From an uncultured beta proteobacterium (GTDB lineage Bacteria > Pseudomonadota > Gammaproteobacteria > Burkholderiales > Burkholderiaceae_C), in NCBI GenBank assembly GCA_903876715.1, contig CAIRBF010000240.1, forward strand, positions 1-64,000: a stretch of DNA of 64,000 bases, read 5' to 3'. The notes under the pieces are model-generated. The model was not told the origin of the DNA. It saw only the letters and a program-made list of their open reading frames with translations, and did not search any database. Made by a program: the position numbers and the translations under genes. Shown piece after piece: positions 9,383 to 20,196 of the stretch. How positions within the stretch are numbered: the first letter of the stretch is position 1; the number at the start of each line of letters is the position of its first letter.

Positions 9383-10666
9383 ATGCTGAATCGCAGACAG
9401 TTCACCGCCTCGGCGCTGGCCGGCGCCGTGCTGACGCCCCCTTTCGCGGCCCGGGCGCAGGCCCGGCCCCTGACGTATGTCGGCTGGTCTCATGACGAAG
9501 CGGCCAGCAAGCCCATCCTGACGCGGATGTTCGACGACTTCCGCAAGGCCCAGGCCGACACCAAGCTGGAGGTCGTCGGCTTCCCCTGGGGCCAGATGCA
9601 GCAGAACATCCTGCTGCGCCTGCGTTCCGGCCAGCCGCTGGACGTGGTGCAGCTGGCCGAGCGTTGGCTGCCCCAGTTCGCGGCCACCGGCAAGATGCAG
9701 GACCTCAACGAGGTCTTCGGCAAGGAGCAGCTCGCCAAGCTGATCAACCCGGGAACGCTCAAGCTCGGCGAGTTCCGGGGCCGGCAGCTGGGCCTGCCCT
9801 GGACGGCCGCCTCGATCGGCATGGTCGCCAACGCCAAGGTGCTGCGGGATGCAGGCGTGAGCGCCCCGCCGACGACGATCGACGCCTTCGTCGAGTCGCT
9901 GAAGGCCATCAAGCGCACGCAGCCCCAGGTCGTGCCCTATGCGATGACGACCAAGAACAACAACTCGCTGAGCCCGGATTTCCAGGTCTGGCTGTGGACC
10001 TTCGGCGGGCAGCTCTTCGACGACGGCGGCAAGGTCCTGGTCAACAGCCCTGCGGGCGTGCGCGCGCTGGAATTCCTGGCCGGCCTGGTCAAGGACGGGC
10101 TCGCAGCCAAGGACATCGACCGGCCCGACGCGCGCCGCATGTACGCCCAGCACCAGACGGGCTATTACCACGACGCGCCGCTGGCGCGCGGCTTCGCGCG
10201 CAACAACTCCGGCAAGGGCGCGGAGTTCGACCCCTTCGTCTGGGCGATGGCGACGCCGGTGCTGAAGGCCGGCGACAAGCCGCAGTCCTTCGCCTGGGGC
10301 CACCTGCTGACCATGTTCCCGCAGGGCGCGCGCCCGAACGCGCAGTCCTCCCAGGCGCGGCTGGCCGCCTTCCTGGCGCTGAACGACGCGAACCAGCTCG
10401 CCTACTTCAAGGACCAGGGTCTGTTCCCGGTCACGCAGACGGCGCTCGCCCAGCTCGGGAGCGACCCCTACGTGACGGCCTGGACCCGGGCCGCTCACAC
10501 GGCCGAGCGCGACGAGATCTCGCAGTGGACCAATTCCGCCGACCTGACGACCATCGTCGGCGAGGAGGTCCAGGGCGCGCTGCTGGGGCAGAAGACGGCG
10601 CGGGCCGCCATCGAGAGCATGGCCAAGCGCCTGGAAGCCAAGATGGCGGAACTGCCGAAGTCCTGA
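9383..10666 (+). CDS. Carbohydrate ABC transporter, extracellular solute-binding protein
   Basis: MLNRRQFTASALAGAVLTPPFAARAQA Tat-like signal; family 1 SBP pattern; followed by two MalFG-type permeases. Confidence 0.92.
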   Translation: MLNRRQFTASALAGAVLTPPFAARAQARPLTYVGWSHDEAASKPILTRMFDDFRKAQADTKLEVVGFPWGQMQQNILLRLRSGQPLDVVQLAERWLPQFAATGKMQDLNEVFGKEQLAKLINPGTLKLGEFRGRQLGLPWTAASIGMVANAKVLRDAGVSAPPTTIDAFVESLKAIKRTQPQVVPYAMTTKNNNSLSPDFQVWLWTFGGQLFDDGGKVLVNSPAGVRALEFLAGLVKDGLAAKDIDRPDARRMYAQHQTGYYHDAPLARGFARNNSGKGAEFDPFVWAMATPVLKAGDKPQSFAWGHLLTMFPQGARPNAQSSQARLAAFLALNDANQLAYFKDQGLFPVTQTALAQLGSDPYVTAWTRAAHTAERDEISQWTNSADLTTIVGEEVQGALLGQKTARAAIESMAKRLEAKMAELPKS

Positions 10667-10687
10667 GCGCCGACCGTCGCGAACACC

Positions 10688-11590
10688 ATGTCGATGCGCG
10701 CGGCGGGCGCCAGCGGCTTGAAGGCGCAGGAGCGCCGCACCGGCTTTCTCATGCTGGTGCCGGCGCTGCTCGCCTTCGTGCTCGTGATCCTGTTCCCGTT
10801 CCTGCAGTCGCTGCGCCTGTCGCTGTACCGGTACACGATCGACATGGACCAGCCGGCCTTCGTCGGGCTGGCCAACTTCCGGCGCCTGCTTGCCGACCCG
10901 GGCATGGGGACGGTGTGGACGAACACCCTGGTCTTCGTCGTGCTGACCACCGGCCTGACCTTCGTACTGGGGCTGATGTGGGCGGTCATGCTGAACCAGC
11001 GCTTCCGCGGCCGCGGCTTCGTCCGCGCGGCCTCGCTGCTGCCGTGGGTGCTGCCGACGACGGTGACGGCCTTCCTCGCGGCCTGGATCTTCAACGGCCA
11101 GTACGGCGTGCTCAACGCGCTGCTGATGACGCTCGGGGTGACGAGCGAGCCCGTGGCCTGGCTGGCCGAGGAGCGCGGCGCGATGGCGGCGGTCATCGTC
11201 ACCAAGGCCTGGCTGTCCGTGCCCCTGTTCATGGCCTTCTTCCTTGCCGGGCTGCAGGGGGTCTCGCAGGACCAGGTCGACGCCGCGCGCGTGGACGGCT
11301 GCGAGAACTACGGCGTGATGCGGCACGTCGTGCTGCCGCACCTGGCGCCGACGATGATCGTCGTCACCATCCTGGGCGCGATGGGCAACCTGCAGGCCTT
11401 CGACGTGATCTACGCCTTGACGCAGGGCGGGCCGATCAAGGCGACGACGATGCTGTCGGTGGAGGTCTACAAGCAGGCGTTCCAGAACTGGGACGTCGGG
11501 ACGGCCTGCGCGGTCGGGGTGCTGTGGTTCTTCACGATCGCCGTGCCCACGGTCTTCTACCTGCGCATCCTCTTCAGGCGCGAGGCTTGA
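10688..11590 (+). CDS. Sugar ABC transporter permease (MalF/UgpA-type)
   Basis: EAA-loop DAARVDGCENYGVMRHVVLPHLAPT, multiple TM segments. Confidence 0.93.
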   Translation: MSMRAAGASGLKAQERRTGFLMLVPALLAFVLVILFPFLQSLRLSLYRYTIDMDQPAFVGLANFRRLLADPGMGTVWTNTLVFVVLTTGLTFVLGLMWAVMLNQRFRGRGFVRAASLLPWVLPTTVTAFLAAWIFNGQYGVLNALLMTLGVTSEPVAWLAEERGAMAAVIVTKAWLSVPLFMAFFLAGLQGVSQDQVDAARVDGCENYGVMRHVVLPHLAPTMIVVTILGAMGNLQAFDVIYALTQGGPIKATTMLSVEVYKQAFQNWDVGTACAVGVLWFFTIAVPTVFYLRILFRREA

Positions 11591-11635
11591 CCGTGAACGT
11601 CTCGAAGCCCGCACCACGCGCATGACAAGGCCGCG

Positions 11636-12475
11636 ATGCTGAAGCTCCTGACCTGGCGCGCCCGCGCGCTGTTCGTGCTGGCCTTCTGCCTCGTTGGCGC
11701 CTTCCTGTTCCTGCCCCTGCTGTGGATGGCGATCACCTCCATCAAGCCCGAGGGCGAGGTCTTCGTCCGCTTCCCGACGCCGTGGCCGCGGGACCCCACC
11801 CTCGCCAACTACGTGACGCTGTTCGGCCGTGGCGAGATCGTGGACCAGCTGCGCAACAGCCTCATCACCGCGGGCGGCGGCGCGCTCCTCACGGTGGTGC
11901 TGGCCACCTATGCCGCCTACAGCTTCGCCAAGTTCCGCTACCGCGCCCGCAAGCCGCTGATGTTCCTGATGCTGTCGGCGCAGATGTTCCCGTTCGCGAT
12001 GATGCTGATCAGTCTGTACCCGCTGCTGCAGTGGGCGGGCTTGCTGAACACGCGCATCGGCCTCATCGTGGCCTACATCATCCTGGCCCTGCCGAGCGGG
12101 ACCTACATGCTCTACAGCTACTTCGTCAACATCCCCACGGAGATCATCGAGGCCGCGCGCGCCGACGGCGCCGGCGAGTGGTACATCCTGCACCGCATCG
12201 TGCTGCCGCTGGCGATGCCGGCGCTCATCACCGTGGGGCTGTACTCCTTCATGTGGGCCTGGAACGACCTGCTGTTCTCGCTGACCCTGATCACGGAGCC
12301 GCAGCTGCGCACCGTGGGTCCGGGCCTGCTGCTGAACTACATGGGCGAGAGCCGCAACGACTGGGGCGGCGCCATGGCCGCCTCCATCGTCACGTCGCTG
12401 CCGGTGGTCATCGGCTTCGCGTTCCTGCAGCGCTTCTTCATCCAGGGCCTCACGGCCGGGGCGGTGAAGTCATGA
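11636..12475 (+). CDS. Carbohydrate ABC transporter permease (MalG/UgpE-type)
   Basis: EAARADGAGEWYILHRIVLPLAMPALITV EAA loop, multiple TM segments. Confidence 0.93.
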   Translation: MLKLLTWRARALFVLAFCLVGAFLFLPLLWMAITSIKPEGEVFVRFPTPWPRDPTLANYVTLFGRGEIVDQLRNSLITAGGGALLTVVLATYAAYSFAKFRYRARKPLMFLMLSAQMFPFAMMLISLYPLLQWAGLLNTRIGLIVAYIILALPSGTYMLYSYFVNIPTEIIEAARADGAGEWYILHRIVLPLAMPALITVGLYSFMWAWNDLLFSLTLITEPQLRTVGPGLLLNYMGESRNDWGGAMAASIVTSLPVVIGFAFLQRFFIQGLTAGAVKS

Positions 12476-12634
12476 GCGCGCCGGGCCGCTCCCAAGCGCT
12501 CATCCCGGAGCGCGCAGCGCGGAGGATTCCAGTGAGCGCGCCGGGCCGCTCCCAAGCGCTCATCCCGGAGCGCGCCGGGCCGCTCCCAAGCGCTCATCCC
12601 GGAGCGCGCAGCGCGCAGGGTTCCAGTGAGCGCG
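12473..12634 (+). repeat. Tandem/direct repeat array, 34-bp core x3
   Basis: Identical core CCGGGCCGCTCCCAAGCGCTCATCCCGGAGCGCG at 12481-12514, 12541-12574 and 12575-12608; 26-bp spacer repeated at 12515 and 12609 with 2 differences. Confidence 0.95.
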
Positions 12635-12653
12635 CAGCGCGGAGAGTGATCGA

Positions 12654-13460
12654 ATGAGCCGGTTGCAGGACAAGGTCGCCATCGTCACCGGCGCGGGCCA
12701 GGGCATCGGCCTGGCGATCGCGCTGCGCTTCGCCGAACAGGGCGCGCGCGTCGTCGCCTTCGAGCGCGATGCCGGCGGCCTGGCCGCCCTGGCACAGCAG
12801 CTGCCGGGGCAGACGGTGCGCGCCGTCGACGTCACCGACAAGCCCGGCTTGCGGCGCGCCATCGACGACGTGGCCGCGAGCCACGGGCGCATCGACATCC
12901 TCGTCAACAACGCCGTGGCCTACACCGAGCATGCGGCCCACCTGTGCAGCGACGACGACTGGGAGTCGACGATCGACTCCGCGCTGTCCTCGGTCTTCCG
13001 CGCCTGCCGAGCCGTGCTGCCGCACATGATGGCCGCGCGCGCGGGCAGCATCGTCAACATGTGCTCGGTCAACCAGATCGTCGCCAACCCCAAGCTGCCC
13101 GCGTACACCGCGGCCAAGGGCGGCATCCACGCCCTGACCAAGCAGCTGGCGGTCGAGTACGGGCCGCACGGGATCCGCTGCAATGCCATCTCGCCCGGCC
13201 TGATCCTCAACGCCCGCACGCTGGCCGGTCGCAGCCCGGCCGATCTGCGGCTCGACGCCGAGGCCTACCCGGTCGGGCGCGCAGGCGTGCCCGACGACGT
13301 CGCACATGCGGCGGTGTATCTGGCCTCCGACGAGGCCGCCTTCGTGTCGGGCATCGACCTGCCCGTCGACGGCGGGCTGACGAGCGTGGCGCCCTCGGCC
13401 CTCGTCTCCCCCAAGATCCGGGGCTGGTGGGGGCGCCGACCGATTTCCCTGCCCGATTGA
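12654..13460 (+). CDS. SDR family oxidoreductase
   Basis: KVAIVTGAGQGIGLAIALRF, NNAVA, YTAAKGG catalytic motif. Confidence 0.93.
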   Translation: MSRLQDKVAIVTGAGQGIGLAIALRFAEQGARVVAFERDAGGLAALAQQLPGQTVRAVDVTDKPGLRRAIDDVAASHGRIDILVNNAVAYTEHAAHLCSDDDWESTIDSALSSVFRACRAVLPHMMAARAGSIVNMCSVNQIVANPKLPAYTAAKGGIHALTKQLAVEYGPHGIRCNAISPGLILNARTLAGRSPADLRLDAEAYPVGRAGVPDDVAHAAVYLASDEAAFVSGIDLPVDGGLTSVAPSALVSPKIRGWWGRRPISLPD

Positions 13461-13470
13461 AGAGCACGAC

Positions 13471-14591
<1,121 letters not shown>

Positions 14592-14595
<4 letters not shown>

Positions 14596-15359
14596 GCGAG
14601 CCCTCTTCACCACCGGGGGCCACCGCCCCCGGCCTGCTTGCAGCGACCGCGTCCCCGGTGGCCATGGCCTCGCTGCCGCCCGACTACCGCGCCCTGGTCG
14701 TCGGCGCCTCGGGCGCGATCGGTGCCGCCTTCGCCGACCACCTGCGCGCCGACCCGCGCTGCGCGCTGGTGGTGCCCCTGTCGCGCCGCACCGACCCGGC
14801 CCTGGACCTGGCCGACGAGGCGGGTATCGCCGCCGCCGCGGCGCGCCTGGCGTCGCAAGGCCCCTGGCACCTGCTCATCGTCGCCACCGGCCTGCTGCAC
14901 GGCCCGGGCCTGACGCCCGAGAAGCGCCTGGCCGACCTGTCCTTCGACGCGCTGCAGCGGGTGTTCCAGGTCAATGTCTTCGGCCCGGCGCTGCTGCTGC
15001 GGCACGTCGCGCCGCTGCTGGCGCGCGAGCGCGCGCTCGTGGGCCTGGTGTCTGCCAAGGTCGGCAGCATCGGCGACAACCGCCTGGGCGGCTGGTACGC
15101 CTACCGGGCGTCGAAGGCGGCGCTGAACATGATGGTGCGCACGGCTGCGATCGAGCTCGCCCGCACCCAGCCGCGCACCGTGCTGGCGGCGCTGCACCCG
15201 GGCACGGTGCGCTCGGCGCTGTCGCGGCCCTTCCGGGGCGACGAGATCGGCGTCGAGCCGGCGCTGGCCGCGGCGCGGATGCTGCAGGTGCTCGACGGCC
15301 TGCAGCCGGCCGACAGCGGCAGCTTCCTCGCCTACGACGGCACGCAGCTGCCCTGGTAG
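14592..15359 (+). CDS. SDR family NAD(P)-dependent oxidoreductase
   Basis: [29 protein letters not shown]; start codon uncertain. Confidence 0.85.
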
Positions 15360-16726
15360 GCGCTGGTGCGGCTCGGCGGCGGCGGCGCGTGCCGTGGTGG
15401 CACGGGGCGTCCGATGCAGTGGTACTCGAAGCCGCGCTCGCGCAGCAGCCGCGGCGGGTAGAGGTTGCGCCCGTCGAAGATCACCGGCTGCTTCAGCGCC
15501 GCAGCGATGGCGTCGAAGTCGGGGCTGCGGAATTGCTTCCACTCGGTGGCGATCAGCAGGGCGTCGGCGCCGCCGAGCGCGTCCATCGGGTCGCTGGCGT
15601 AGCTCAGCCCGGCGGCACCGCCCAGTGCGCGCTGCGCTTCGCGCATGGCGCAGGGATCGTAGGCGCGCACCGTCGCGCCGGCCCCGAGCAGCCCCTGCAG
15701 CACGTCGCGGCTGGGTGCCTCGCGCATGTCGTCGGTGTCGGGCTTGAAGGCCAGCCCCCAGAGCCCGAAGTGCCGGCCCCGCAGGTCGGGGCCGAAGCGT
15801 TGGCGCACCTTGCGCACCAGCACCTGCCGCTGCGTCGCGTTGACCGACTCCACGGCATCGAGCACGCGCAACTCCAGCCCCGCGTCCTGACGTGCGGTGC
15901 GGATCAGTGCCTTGACGTCCTTGGGGAAGCACGATCCGCCGTAGCCGCAGCCCGGGTACAGGAACTGGTGGCCGATGCGCGAGTCCGAGCCGATGCCCTG
16001 GCGCACCGACTCGATGTCCGCGCCCAGCGCCTCGGCGAGGTTGGCCATCTCGTTCATGAAGCTGATGCGCGTGGCGAGCATGGCGTTGGCGGCGTACTTG
16101 GTCAGCTCGGCGCTGCGCACGTCCATCATCAGCAACCGGTCGCGGCTGCGGTTGAAGGGCGCGTAGATCTCGCGCATCAGACGGGCGGCGTGCTCGTCGT
16201 CGGCGCCCACCACGATGCGCTCGGGCCGCATGAAGTCGTCGACGGCCGCGCCCTCCTTCAGGAACTCGGGGTTGGAGACGACGCTGAAGGCGTGGCCCGC
16301 GCCACGCGTGGCGAGCTCCTGTGCCACGGCCTGGCGCACGCGCTCGGCGGTGCCCACCGGCACCGTGCTCTTGGTGACCACGAGCCTGCGCCCGTCCATG
16401 TGCCGGCCGATGCCGCGTGCGGCCGCGAGCACGTGCCCGACGTCGGCCGAGCCGTCGTCGCCGGGGGGCGTGCCCACGGCGATGAACTGCGCCTCGCCGT
16501 GGCCCGCGGCGAGCGCGGGGTCGGTGGTGAAGGCCAGGCGCCGCGTCGCCACGTTGCGGCGCACCACCTCCTGCAGCCCGGGCTCGTGCAGGGGCATCTC
16601 GCCGGCCTGCAGGCGCGCGATCTTGTCGCCGTCCAGGTCCAGGCACAGCACCTCGTTGCCCACGTCGGCCAGGCAGGCGCCTGTGACCAGCCCCACATAA
16701 CCCGTCCCGATCATCGTCAGCTTCAT
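15332..16726 (-). CDS. ugd: UDP-glucose/GDP-mannose 6-dehydrogenase family protein
   Basis: [32 protein letters not shown], catalytic [13 protein letters not shown]. Confidence 0.95.
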   Translation of the reverse strand: MKLTMIGTGYVGLVTGACLADVGNEVLCLDLDGDKIARLQAGEMPLHEPGLQEVVRRNVATRRLAFTTDPALAAGHGEAQFIAVGTPPGDDGSADVGHVLAAARGIGRHMDGRRLVVTKSTVPVGTAERVRQAVAQELATRGAGHAFSVVSNPEFLKEGAAVDDFMRPERIVVGADDEHAARLMREIYAPFNRSRDRLLMMDVRSAELTKYAANAMLATRISFMNEMANLAEALGADIESVRQGIGSDSRIGHQFLYPGCGYGGSCFPKDVKALIRTARQDAGLELRVLDAVESVNATQRQVLVRKVRQRFGPDLRGRHFGLWGLAFKPDTDDMREAPSRDVLQGLLGAGATVRAYDPCAMREAQRALGGAAGLSYASDPMDALGGADALLIATEWKQFRSPDFDAIAAALKQPVIFDGRNLYPPRLLRERGFEYHCIGRPVPPRHAPPPPSRTSAYQGSCVPS

Positions 16727-18012
16727 CGCGTCTCGTTCCCTTTTGCCATGCCATTCATCACCGAGGAGAGGAGGCCACCCGCGCGCGGCCGGTGGCCGGC
16801 GATCGCGCGTTCGTAGACCTGCATGAGCCCGGCGTAGTGGCGCTCGGGGCTCAGCTCGGTCTCGACGAGGTGGCGGCCGCGCCGGCCCATCTCGACGGCC
16901 CGGGCCGGCTGCGCCAGCAGCTCGTCGATGCAGCCGCGCAGCGCCTGTACGTCGCCGGGTGGGAAGGTCAGGCCGGTGTCGCCGTCGCGCACCAACTCCG
17001 GGATGCCGCCGATGCGGGCACCGATCACGGGCTTGCCCAGGGCGAAGGCCTCGATCACCGAGCGTGGGTTGTTCTCGTACCACTGCGAGGGCACGACGAC
17101 GGCGGTGGCGGCGCGCACGTGGTCCTGCAGCGCGTCGCCCGAGAGGTAACCGGTGAACACCACGTTGGCGATCGATTCCAGGCTTGCCAGGGCCTCCAGC
17201 GGCTTGCGCATCGGCCCTTCGCCGATGATCTCCAGATTCAGCGGCAGCCCCTTCACCGCCCGCAGCAGGGTCGCCAGGCCCTTCTCGCGCCCGAGCCTGC
17301 CGCTGTAGACGAGGCGGGGCCGGGTGCTGCCGTACTGCGGGGCCACCTGGGCCAGCCCGCCGACGAAGTTGGGCAGGTGGACCACCTCCCCGGGGAAGCC
17401 CATCTCGCGGACCTTGTCCTTCAGGAAGGCGCTGGGAGAGATGAAGAGGTCGACCAGGCCGTACAGGTCCAGGATGCGGTGGTGCAGCGTCATCTCGACC
17501 GTGGTCAGCACGCTGGCCGCCAGCGACTCCTTCACGCAGCGCTTGAGTGTGGCCTGCAGGTGGCGGCCTGCGCGGCAGGCCTCGCACGGGCGGTCGTCCG
17601 CCAGCATCTGGTAGGAGCCGCACACGACCTTGTAGTCGCGCAGGCTCATCACCATCGGCACGCCGCGCCGGTGCAGCGTGCGCAGGATGGACGGCGAGAG
17701 CTGGTGGTAGATGTTGTTCAGGTGGGCGATGTCGATGCGGGCGTCGTCCAGCAGGCCGGCGAGCTTGCGCGCGGCCTCCAGCGAATAGAGCATGCGCGCG
17801 CCGGCCTTCAGCCGCATGCGCAGGCTGCCGTCCTCGTAGTCGACCTCCGAGACGAAGTGCCGGGCATCGGCGCAGGGCAGGTTGCGCGCGTGCTGCATCG
17901 CGAAGAAGCGCGTACCGTGGCCGTGCGCCTGCAGCAGCCGGGCGGTCTCGAACAGGGACTTTTCGGCCCCGCCCTTCTCGAAGAGGAACTTGTTCGCCAG
18001 CAGGACCTGCAC
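16723..18012 (-). CDS. Glycosyltransferase family 4 protein
   Basis: [27 protein letters not shown]...[20 protein letters not shown]...[35 protein letters not shown]; probable GTG start. Confidence 0.9.
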   Translation of the reverse strand: MQVLLANKFLFEKGGAEKSLFETARLLQAHGHGTRFFAMQHARNLPCADARHFVSEVDYEDGSLRMRLKAGARMLYSLEAARKLAGLLDDARIDIAHLNNIYHQLSPSILRTLHRRGVPMVMSLRDYKVVCGSYQMLADDRPCEACRAGRHLQATLKRCVKESLAASVLTTVEMTLHHRILDLYGLVDLFISPSAFLKDKVREMGFPGEVVHLPNFVGGLAQVAPQYGSTRPRLVYSGRLGREKGLATLLRAVKGLPLNLEIIGEGPMRKPLEALASLESIANVVFTGYLSGDALQDHVRAATAVVVPSQWYENNPRSVIEAFALGKPVIGARIGGIPELVRDGDTGLTFPPGDVQALRGCIDELLAQPARAVEMGRRGRHLVETELSPERHYAGLMQVYERAIAGHRPRAGGLLSSVMNGMAKGNETR

Positions 18013-18035
18013 GGTGTCGGTGGCCTCTGCGGGAT

Positions 18036-20021
18036 TCAGGCGCTCGCGCGCGGGGTGGCCGGGCCGTGCTGCTCGAGCCAGGCCTGGAACATCAGCACGT
18101 TCCACAGGGGGAAACCCCAGTCGTGACGACCGGACAGGTGCTCGGACCACTTGCGCCCGATTGCCGCCCGGTCGAGGTAGCCCTCGCGCGCCAGGCGCGC
18201 AGGCTCGAGCAGGGCCTGCGCCCAGGGCCGCAGCGGGCCTCGCAGCCAGGAGCCCAGCGGCACGCCGAAGCCCTGCTTGGGGCGCTCGAACAGCGCCTCG
18301 GGCACATGGCGTGACAGCACCCGGCGCAGCACCCATTTGCCCGTCCCGCCGCGCAGCTTGTAGTGCAGCGGCAGGCTCCAGGCGAACTCCACGACCGCCG
18401 GGCTGAGCAGGGGTACGCGGGTTTCCAGGCCGGCGGACATCGCCGCGCGGTCCACCTTGGCCAGCACATGGTCCGGCAGGTAGGCCAGCAGGTCGGTGGC
18501 CATCATCTGCTGCACGAAGCCGTCGCTTTGCCGCTGCCAGGGCGGCGGCCAGTGCGCATCCCCCGGCAGGGTGGCGGGTTCGACCGCGCCCGCCACCAGG
18601 GCGGCCGGATCGGGCCACTGGCTCATCACGCGGCGGTAGAAGTCGGCCGAGTCGGCGGCCTCGAAGACGCCCGCAGCCTTGTGCAGCCGGTCGCCCAGGG
18701 CCGGCAGGGCCCGTGCCGGCGCCCGCCATCCCGGCGGCAGCGCCATCGCCAGCCCCCCCCAGGCCTCGGGTTGCATGTGCCGCAGCATGCCGGCGCCGGC
18801 GGCGCGCGCGGCCGGTGACATCCGCGCCCACGGCCGCCACAACGCGCGGGCCGAGAGGTAGCGGCGGTAGCCGCCAAAGAGTTCGTCGCCCGCGTCGCCG
18901 GACAACGAGACGGTGACTTGCGAGCGCGCCAGGCGGCTGACCAGCAGCGTCGGCACGGCCGAGGGGTCCGCCAGGGGCTCGCAGTAGTGCGCCGGCAGGG
19001 ACGGAATGACGTCCAGCGCCTCGCGCGCCGACAGCCGCAACTCGGTGTGCGCGGTGCCCAGGTGCCGGGCCACGGCGCGCGCGTGCTGGGACTCGTCGTG
19101 CGCCGCGTCGTCGAAGCCGATCGTGAAGGTGCGCACGGGCCGGCTCGAGCGGGCCTGCATCAGAGACACGATGGTCGACGAGTCCACCCCGCCCGACAGG
19201 AAGGCGCCGAGCGGAACGTCGGCCACCATCTGCTGCGCCACCGAATCGCCGAGCAGGCGCTCCAGCGTGTCGACCGCTTCGTCGGGCGTGCCGGTGAAGG
19301 GCTGGGCCCGGCCGGTCTCGATCACCTGGCGCAGGTCCCACCAGCGGCGCGGCGCGGCCTCGGGCGTGCGGGCGCTGAGGGTGACCCAGGCTCCCGGCAG
19401 CAGCTTGTGCACGCCCTCATGGATCGAGCAGGGCGCCGGTATCGCCCCGAAGCGCAGCAGCAGCGCGAGCGCCCCGCGGTCGACCGGCGCCTGGAAGGCC
19501 GGGTGGGCACGCAAGGCCCTCAGCTCCGAGCCGAAGAGCAGGGTCCCGCGCTGCCAGCCGTAGTACAGCGGCTTCTCGCCCAGGCGGTCGCGCGCCAGCG
19601 TCAGGCTCGCGGTGGCGCGGTCCCACAGCGCGAAGGCGAACATGCCCACCGTGCGCACCAGCGCGGCCTCCAGCCCCCAGGTCTCGATCCCGGCCAGCAG
19701 GGTCTCGGTGTCCGAGGCGCCTTGCCAGCGCGCGCCCGCGGCCTCGAGCTCGCACCGCCAAGCCCCGTGGTTGTAGAGCTCGCCGTTGAAGGCCAGCACG
19801 TACCGGCCCGACGCCGAGACCATGGGCTGGTGGCCCGCCGGCGAGAGATCCAGGATCGACAGGCGGCGGTGCGCCAGGGCGATACCCGCCGGCGCGTCGA
19901 CCCAGACCCCCGCATCGTCCGGGCCCCGGTGCGCGATGCGCCGGGCCATGGCCTCGGCCACGGCCGCTCCCTCTTCAGCCTGAAAGCCGCCCGGCTGGAA
20001 GAATCCTGTCAACCCGCACAT
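18036..20021 (-). CDS. asnB: Asparagine synthase (glutamine-hydrolyzing)-type amidotransferase
   Basis: [12 protein letters not shown] (Cys2 nucleophile), [26 protein letters not shown]-loop. Confidence 0.95.
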   Translation of the reverse strand: MCGLTGFFQPGGFQAEEGAAVAEAMARRIAHRGPDDAGVWVDAPAGIALAHRRLSILDLSPAGHQPMVSASGRYVLAFNGELYNHGAWRCELEAAGARWQGASDTETLLAGIETWGLEAALVRTVGMFAFALWDRATASLTLARDRLGEKPLYYGWQRGTLLFGSELRALRAHPAFQAPVDRGALALLLRFGAIPAPCSIHEGVHKLLPGAWVTLSARTPEAAPRRWWDLRQVIETGRAQPFTGTPDEAVDTLERLLGDSVAQQMVADVPLGAFLSGGVDSSTIVSLMQARSSRPVRTFTIGFDDAAHDESQHARAVARHLGTAHTELRLSAREALDVIPSLPAHYCEPLADPSAVPTLLVSRLARSQVTVSLSGDAGDELFGGYRRYLSARALWRPWARMSPAARAAGAGMLRHMQPEAWGGLAMALPPGWRAPARALPALGDRLHKAAGVFEAADSADFYRRVMSQWPDPAALVAGAVEPATLPGDAHWPPPWQRQSDGFVQQMMATDLLAYLPDHVLAKVDRAAMSAGLETRVPLLSPAVVEFAWSLPLHYKLRGGTGKWVLRRVLSRHVPEALFERPKQGFGVPLGSWLRGPLRPWAQALLEPARLAREGYLDRAAIGRKWSEHLSGRHDWGFPLWNVLMFQAWLEQHGPATPRASA

Positions 20022-20055
20022 GCCATCCTTTCGGGGCGAGGCGACGACCGTCGGG

Positions 20056-20145
20056 TCAGCGTCGTCCGCGCTCAAGCCACCCGGCAAGGTAGCCGGGCAC
20101 CAGCAGCGCCTGCTTGAGGGCGCGCAAGTGCTTCGCAGGCCGGCC
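20056..20145 (-). pseudogene. Possible 3' remnant of an unidentified gene upstream of asnB
   Basis: Minus frame ends ...SGRPAKHLRALKQALLVPGYLAGWLERGRR*, coding-like composition with no upstream continuation (region becomes the yejA-type leader). Confidence 0.25.
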
Positions 20146-20196
20146 TGAAGTCCGAGCGTGTGCAGGTCCGCAGCCGGCCGTGTTAGCGTCAATGTC

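Noticed and set aside
9362-12193. 943-aa minus-strand ORF
   Set aside because: Antisense to three well-supported ABC transporter genes; His/Arg/Gly/Gln-rich composition typical of GC-rich antisense frames.
16723-19341. 872-aa minus ORF as a single long glycosyltransferase
   Set aside because: Only the C-terminal ~430 codons read as GT4; the N-terminal part is an out-of-frame reading of the asparagine synthase gene.
20022-20196. N-terminal extension of the asparagine synthase ORF to 20198
   Set aside because: Conserved Cys2 (MCGLTGF) must follow the initiator Met after processing, so the true start is at 20021.
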